A stretch of 64,000 nt of DNA from Vitrella brassicaformis (Eukaryota > Sar > Vitrellaceae): contig CDMY01000258.1 in NCBI GenBank assembly GCA_001179505.1, forward strand, positions 62,001-126,000, given 5' to 3'. Position numbers and translations under genes: made by a program. Positions 58,275 to 64,000 of the stretch are shown piece after piece. How positions within the stretch are numbered: position 1 is the stretch's first letter; each line of letters begins with the position of its first letter. A model generated the notes under the pieces. It did no database searches. It was not told the origin of the DNA and saw nothing but the letters and a program-made list of their open reading frames with translations.

Positions 58275-61042
58275 TCAGTACGCTCTCTGATCATCCATCC
58301 CGTTGCTATCGACACGCGAGAAGTAGTCAGTGATCAGTCGCTGGCCCGCCGTGATGGGCAGCCCCTTCCGATACAGCTCAACACTACACGGGCCTGTCTG
58401 CACAGCGGCGAACCCGTGAGGGCTCAGCCGCTCGGCTACGCCTCCCTCCCCATCATCGTGCAACGACTCGACAGGGAGTGCATCGTCGGTGGTGAGTGTG
58501 ATGTAATCTAGCTTGGGCAGAGTGGTGATGGCCTTGACGCATGTGCGAAACAGCCGAGACCAGACTGGCAAACGTAGTAGCAACTCGCCCTCGTCTGTCC
58601 GCCCATCTCCCTCCCCGCCCTCTGCAGCGAAGTTGGTAGCGAGAAACACGCTAATGTGCCGGATGCGATGCTCTATGCCCTTGCCCTTGTTGCTGCTGCC
58701 CTTGTCGGCCCCTGCCTCCCCCACCGACACATCTATCTCCATCTTGCTGCTGCTACACGCCCCACCCGCCCCATCCTCACTGCCCTCATCTGCCTGCCCC
58801 TCCCACAGTGACCAATTCTCACTGCCGTCAAGGCACTTGTGAAACGCACACTTGACGTGCAGCAGTCGCCCCCCACTGGCACAGTTGCTCAGGTACGACG
58901 GCAGGAAAAACGGCTGTTCATGAAAAGAGGGCTGGCGGGCGAACCGCACTACCCGCAGCGATGGGAGGTCGTCTATCGTTTTGACGACGGCCTCCTCGCC
59001 CAGCTGATGCGCACTGCCCATCTCGACGAACTGCACCGACGGGAAGACGCGGCCGAGGTTGAAGAGCAGTGGCTGTGGGAGGGGGTTGTCGGTGTCTGTG
59101 GCCGGCTGCAGGGTGAGGGTGCGTGCTGAGCTGAAGACCAGCTTGGGCAGGAGGAAGTAGAAGGCCTGGATGATGTTATCCTCTGCCAGGCTGGTGGAGA
59201 ATGTCACCGATGTGGCGAGGGAGGCCGCCAGGGTAAGGGTGGACGACTCGAATGCGGGCGTCTCGTCGTCGTAGATCCTGCGGATGGGGCTGCCAGGCTG
59301 TGTGGGCCAGAGGAGGGTGAAGGGGAAGTCGAATACGCTGCTGCTGTAGTCCTCCTTGCCGCCAGGGCTCACACAGTACTTGTGAACCGCATTGAGAGAC
59401 TGTGACACCAGCAGGAAACACAGAGGATGCATTGAGAATGATCAATCCCTCTTGTGTGCGTGGATGCATTGGTCACTCACCGATATGATTCTTGGCGTGA
59501 TCTGTTTGAGCTTGATGGTGGCCTCGATGGCCTTGAGCGACCCCATCGGCGTACCGTCGTCTTCATTGGTCCAGGGGTACAGGTCAGGTTCGTCCGCTGT
59601 GATGCTGAAGCTTGTCACCGTGTCGACGCTCGTGAGCTCGACAAGCTTCATCGCGTCGTGCGCAGCCCACGCGAATAGGGGCGAGAGGGTGACGGTATCG
59701 ACGGCGTCGCAATCCAGCCAGTCCCACCCATACTCTGTGTTGTAACCGCCAAACTCGTTGTCGTGCGCCGTCTTCTCCTGCGTAGTCAACTTGCGCAACT
59801 CGACGGTCTTAAGAGACCTGTGGCACCCACACCCAACAGACAGGGGCGGATTGTGCGTAGGGACCTTTGGAAGGAACTGTCCTGGATTTGCACCCACCTG
59901 AGTGTCCAGCCGCGCAGAAACGAGGCCCACGCCCACCGCCCGCCCACCACTATCGTCTTCAACCGTGGGAACGCCAACGGCTTCTTATAGCCTGAACGCC
60001 ACCGAGAGGGTACCTCGTGCTGCTTGACGCTGTGGCTGTCGGCTTCCAGACTCTCGAGGCTCTCACTAACGCCGTCGAGCAGCTTCACCATGCTCATGTT
60101 CATATGACACCGTACCACCGCCCGGCGGGTCTTGGCCAGACGGGGCCGCCATGCCTCCAGCTGCTTATCGGTGGGGTCGATGTCGCGGTCGGCGAGGAAT
60201 GCGATGGTGGTGTGCATGTCACTGTCGTGGGAGGGTCCCAGGAAGGATGAGTGGGCCCGTGAGAGGCCGCCGATGATGGACTCGGTGCCGATGAGGGGGC
60301 CGAGTCGGTCAAACAGCAACGCGTCAGGGAGGGTGAGCACCGACGGGGTCAACGACTGAACAGAGCACAGCACACACGCACAAATGTGCCATACACACAC
60401 TCTCTCTGTATGTGTGTGTGTGTCCAAGTGCACGTGGGCGGCTGTCAGTTTGTGACCATCCTCACATCTAGGCGCAGGTTGCGAAGCATAGCAGTGAGCT
60501 TCTGCTGAGCGATACCGATGAGGATGTCCTGAGTGCTGGGCGGGGCATCGGCTGGGGCTATCTTGGACAGAAGGACCTTAAACCTCTCATAGTCCATATA
60601 CACCATCTGCACACGTGATGGGCAGAAAGATCAGAGACGCAAAGCACACTCCATGTGTGTCATCTTGTGGTCTCTCACCTTGGCTACGTTAGGGCACATG
60701 TCTTGTCCCAATGTCCGCTCCTTGCTCTCCTTGAGCGTCAGCACCTCACCAGCCTGATTGCACAGGGAGGCCCACAGAATGGTACGGGAGACTTCGAGCC
60801 CTTTTCATCTCTCCCCTCTCCCCACCTGTCGCTGCAGTGCGTCGATCTTTTCTCCTACGTTTCCGTACTTGTCCCTCGCACCCACCAACACGCTCACAAT
60901 GGACTCCAACTGGATGAACCATCACATGCACACCAAAACGAAGCAATCCAGTGACTGCGCTTCATCAGAGCAGCCGGCCAGTGTCCTTTCTCACCTCTGT
61001 GCATGCCACTCGCCGTCGCTTCGGATTCGTCTGCGGCTCCAT
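58275..61042 (-). CDS. Hypothetical NLS-bearing protein, possible irregular leucine-rich repeats
   Basis: Seven exons (61042-60995, 60909-60826, 60753-60679, 60606-60466, 60355-59898, 59817-59481, 59399-58275) total 2268 nt, 755 residues with all phases closing. Exon 1 is 16 codons ending in an SV40-like nuclear signal (PKRRRVACTE). A coiled-coil-like segment follows (YGNVGEKIDALQRQAGEVL), then MVYMDYERFKVLLSKIAP. The main body has short strand-turn blocks such as FPRLKTIVVGGRWAW, LKTVELRKLTTQEK, LPSLRVVRFARQP and LPKLDYITLTTDD, reminiscent of irregular LRRs found in many protist F-box-like proteins. An acidic insert (WEGQADEGSEDGAGG) lies in the last exon. The C-terminus is VDSNGMDDQRAY. Function unknown; the LRR reading is tentative. 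Confidence 0.68.
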
Positions 61043-63139
61043 CGCCGCCGCGCGACGGGAAGCCAAAAGAGTGTCGAATATCAGAACATCTCGAGGCTAC
61101 TGTAGATCCCAGCTGTGAGAGGCCGCAGAGCGCCAGTACGGGGGTCAGAGGCCGATCTCCCTCTGGCTCGCATCGTCAGGGGGGGGAGGAGAGAAGGCAA
61201 AGAGAGAAGGCAAGGACCGCCGCATGACTCCTTCTTCTCTATGTCCTTGATGCAGGAAACCCCAAAGGCCCTCCCCTTGCGCCTCCTCCAGTCACTTCTC
61301 TCTCGAGCCCCCATCCAACCTGGCGCGTCATCCCGCCGCCATGGGCTGCCCTCTCATCAGAAGAGCCGCGAAGTTCGCAGCTGACGCATATCAGGGCGAA
61401 CAGGTGAGATTCATAGCCAACGAACAGCGTCTACGGCGGGCGGTCACAGTCACTGGATGGCTTCGATTTCCGTGTTATATCTCCCCAGGTGCAAGGGGAT
61501 GGCCTCCCCAGCATGCCACATGCACACCCATCGATGGCATCCATCATGGTACGGAAACAGGACAATCGTGCACGCACACGACAATCTCCAAGCTGAGAGC
61601 ATGTGGGCCATGCTTGTGCAGGCTGATGGTTCAATTCAGTGGACAAGAGCCAGAATGAGCGGCTAGCCAGGTAGAGAACAGAAGACGCTAGTCGCCGACT
61701 AGGTCTCCGAGCTCCATGCATATCCATGTTTTGCATCCGCAGGTGTAAGGGGATGGCCTTGTGATCATGAAACATGCATCCATCCATCCATCCATCCATC
61801 CTGGTGAAAGCTAAGCATTCTGGTATGCTTACAGGACAATCGTGGACGCTAAATGATGATCATGTTAGAAACGATGTGTGTGTCTGTTCTCCTGTGCAGG
61901 CTGTGCAGGCTGGAGGGAAAAATGGTGGTTGAGGCGCTGATGGTTCAGCTTTGTGTCGTCGGATCTGGTGAGCGGACACACAAGAGTCAGAATGATTGAG
62001 TAAGCAAGCACACTACGCACAAGCCAAACATACCGAAGCTCAGCCCAGCTCTCTTTGTGTGTGTCAGGTATGGCGTGCGGCATGCGGCATGTGTCAGATG
62101 CAACCCCCGGATGTCATGAGCTGTGATGACTGAGAGTGACGGTCTATAACTGGAGTACACAAGGGTCACATGACGGTATTTTGCGGTGACTTCATCGTCG
62201 ACCGGCTGTGGAGATATGAGGAGTGGGAGTGCTGGTCTCTCCAAGTGGCCTTCTTCCTGGTGGCTGCTTGTCGTTGTGAGCCGACGCAGCTTCACCGCAA
62301 TGGATACAGACACATTTGCCAGTCTTGCACGTAGGGCAAAATGGGTGCCCGAGAGGAGGCCACTAGCATCACTGCTCTCACTGCTCTTTTGTCGTGGGTT
62401 TTGGTGGCTAATCTATCTGCCTGGTGCCGGCCATCGAACCGCTGTGTGTCAGGTTGAGTAGACAGGATCGGTGCATCGGTGTCTGAACTATTGACTGCAG
62501 TGTGAGTGAGGCGACGCGTTTTTCGAGGCGATGCACCTCATGAAGAGACCCATGCAAGGCCAGAAGGTGAACACCATCAATATGCAGACAGACACACACA
62601 CGTGAACATGGCATCGAATCATCCATTGCGAAGGTCAACAAGACATTCAAGCCGTTTTGGTCCACAAAGCCGGCTAATCAAGTGATTTTGTCTAGATCAG
62701 CAGCCATCCAATGGTGAAATGAAGGCCCTGTGCACGGAATAGCACGGAACAGCCACGTATGATCTGAGGGATCAGATTCCACCGCCTGGAAAGCGAAAAG
62801 CTTCAAAAGATCCCACAAAGTGAGCGGTTTCGCGCAATGATGTGAGTTCGTCTTCGGTACCAGCAGTCCTTTTGACCTTGGTCTGCCTTCTATGGCCTTC
62901 TGTTGTCCCCAGAAAGCGAAATGCACGCGCGGCGAGATTTTTCGAGTGGCGAGATTTTTTCGCGCGGTGAGACGGCGACAAGCGCGCAAAAAATTGAGAG
63001 ACAGTTTTTCACAATTTCCGTCCGTGGTCGGCTTTCCAGCCTCATTTCAGCCACAGATCCTTCATTTCTTCTTCCTTTGAGCTGGTTTTCGGCTTGTGTG
63101 GTCCGCCTCGCCCTCTCCCACCCCTCCCAACTTGTCCGA
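61043..63139. other. Intergenic with diverged tandem duplication
   Basis: About 2.1 kb. Segments 61487-61661 and 61741-61999 share several aligned blocks. A CATCC tract lies at 61776-61799. A KDIEKK-coding fragment (minus) lies at 61226-61255. Two GGCGAGATTTTT boxes lie at 62931-62962. No complete gene seen. Confidence 0.5.
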
Positions 63140-64000
63140 ATGTTATCCGCCACTTCCTTCCTCCACCGCCGTGCCCCGGGCGAGGCCTCGCCCGATAGTG
63201 CCCTGCCTTCTGTGGACCGGCCGGCGACTGCCTGGTAAGTTCCTGGCGTCAGCGGAGTGCGCGCGCCTTGATTTTCCCTCAAACGACCTCCTTCAGGTGA
63301 GTACATAAAAATGTGCCGTCTTCCGTCATGTCTCTTGGCTGTCGTGATGGGGTGGTGTATGGATGATCGGTAGGGTTGAATGCATGGTCTCTTTCGCTGC
63401 CATGTGTCTTCTTTCGTCAGGTCTGTCTGCTGCAGACGAACGGTCCTCTTTCTTTTCCCCGTCTCCGACTTTTTTCCTCGACGCATTTGTCTGAAGATTG
63501 GTAAGTGCCTCACTGAGCCTGGTCTTCACTGCGCACATCAATGTCCTTGTTCACTGCTTCAGGCATGCAATCCTTTGGTCCGAAGGAAAAAAGGAAGCAG
63601 ACCAATTTAGTGGATCGACGAACAAATTCATTGTTGTGTATTGCAGCTGATAAGGAAATCTACGATGACAACCTTTTAATAAGGAGAAGACACGCACATA
63701 GACGACAGGAAGGTAGGCCGTACTTACGTGCACTGTGTGAGAAATTCAGAATGCGCACCTTTTTCAGGCAAACACCGTGAGTTGCTTTCCCTTGGGTCAC
63801 CGCAAAAGCGGCTGCCGTCAAGTGGTGCATGCGTCGACTGACAGACGCCACCCCCAAACAGAGAGGTGCGTGCCCATTGCCCATCCTCAGAAAGAGCAGA
63901 CATGGTCTGTTTTGTGTGGGTGTGTTGGTGTGTGTGTGTGTCTCTGTGCTGTTCAGGTGTCTCCACCATGCGAATCGATCCTCGGTAGACCAAGATGAGT
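63140..64000 (+). CDS. Possible 5' portion of a multi-exon gene, truncated by window
   Basis: An ATG at 63140 opens MLSATSFLHRRAPGEASPDS, followed by a good donor (gtaagt at 63235). Several plausible later exons end in AG/GT signals, for example 63563-63656 (GMQSFGPKEKRKQTNLVDRR, KEIYDDNLLIRRRHAHRRQE). A competing reading in another frame runs to CTTCAG/gtgagt at 63300. The exon chain is not resolved and no domain is recognised. Confidence 0.3.

Overview
Eukaryotic nuclear DNA, G+C-rich and intron-dense. Almost every gene is split by short (about 60-110 nt) GT-AG introns, many filled with TG/CA, CTGT/ACAG and GATG/CATC microsatellites. One protein is a plant-type [2Fe-2S] ferredoxin with a signal-peptide-plus-transit-peptide leader, as expected for a complex secondary plastid. 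Together these traits suggest a photosynthetic alveolate, most like a chromerid alga such as Vitrella. That assignment is inference; no search was run. No prokaryotic features, tRNA, rRNA or CRISPR were found.

Layout. 0-3.2 kb: prolyl oligopeptidase (minus, running off the left edge). 3.2-8.5 kb: a large secreted subtilase-like/PAN protein (plus). 8.67-8.97 kb: an assembly gap. 9.4-10.4 kb: GET4 (minus). 11.0-11.9 kb: a Zc3h12a-like NYN ribonuclease (minus). 12.35-19.0 kb: cytosolic isoleucyl-tRNA synthetase (plus, well over 20 exons). 19.3-21.4 kb: a divergent ubiquitin-specific protease (plus). 22.1-23.0 kb: ferredoxin (minus). 23.6-24.9 kb: a polytopic membrane protein (plus). 26.2-31.1 kb: a CRT10-like WD40 protein (minus). 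31.5-34.0 kb: a TDY-type MAP kinase (plus). 34.0-37.3 kb: microsatellite-rich spacer. 37.3-39.9 kb: an unrecognised multi-exon gene.

40.5-55 kb is a rearranged block. A 1470-residue AP2-like/AT-hook gene (minus, 50.0-54.8 kb) has its first three exons copied in inverted orientation on the plus strand. There the copied cassette is amplified to three tandem in-frame units and joined to unrelated exons. These run into a degenerate Ty1/copia Gag-protease-integrase fragment (45.7-47.95 kb). A second 300-N gap lies inside copy 2, and its two flanks are identical over 22 bp.

55.1-56.7 kb: an unrecognised nuclear-type gene (plus). 56.8-57.6 kb: two small palindromes whose arms encode the same peptide on opposite strands; this is the oddest signal here. 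58.3-61.0 kb: a hypothetical NLS-bearing protein (minus). 61.0-63.1 kb: diverged duplicated noncoding sequence. 63.1-64.0 kb: the possible 5' end of another gene.

The recognisable genes are housekeeping functions (translation, tail-anchored protein targeting, ubiquitin removal, RNA turnover, kinase signalling, plastid electron transfer). There is no operon logic. Five gene pairs are divergent with only 0.24-0.63 kb between start codons, suggesting shared promoters.
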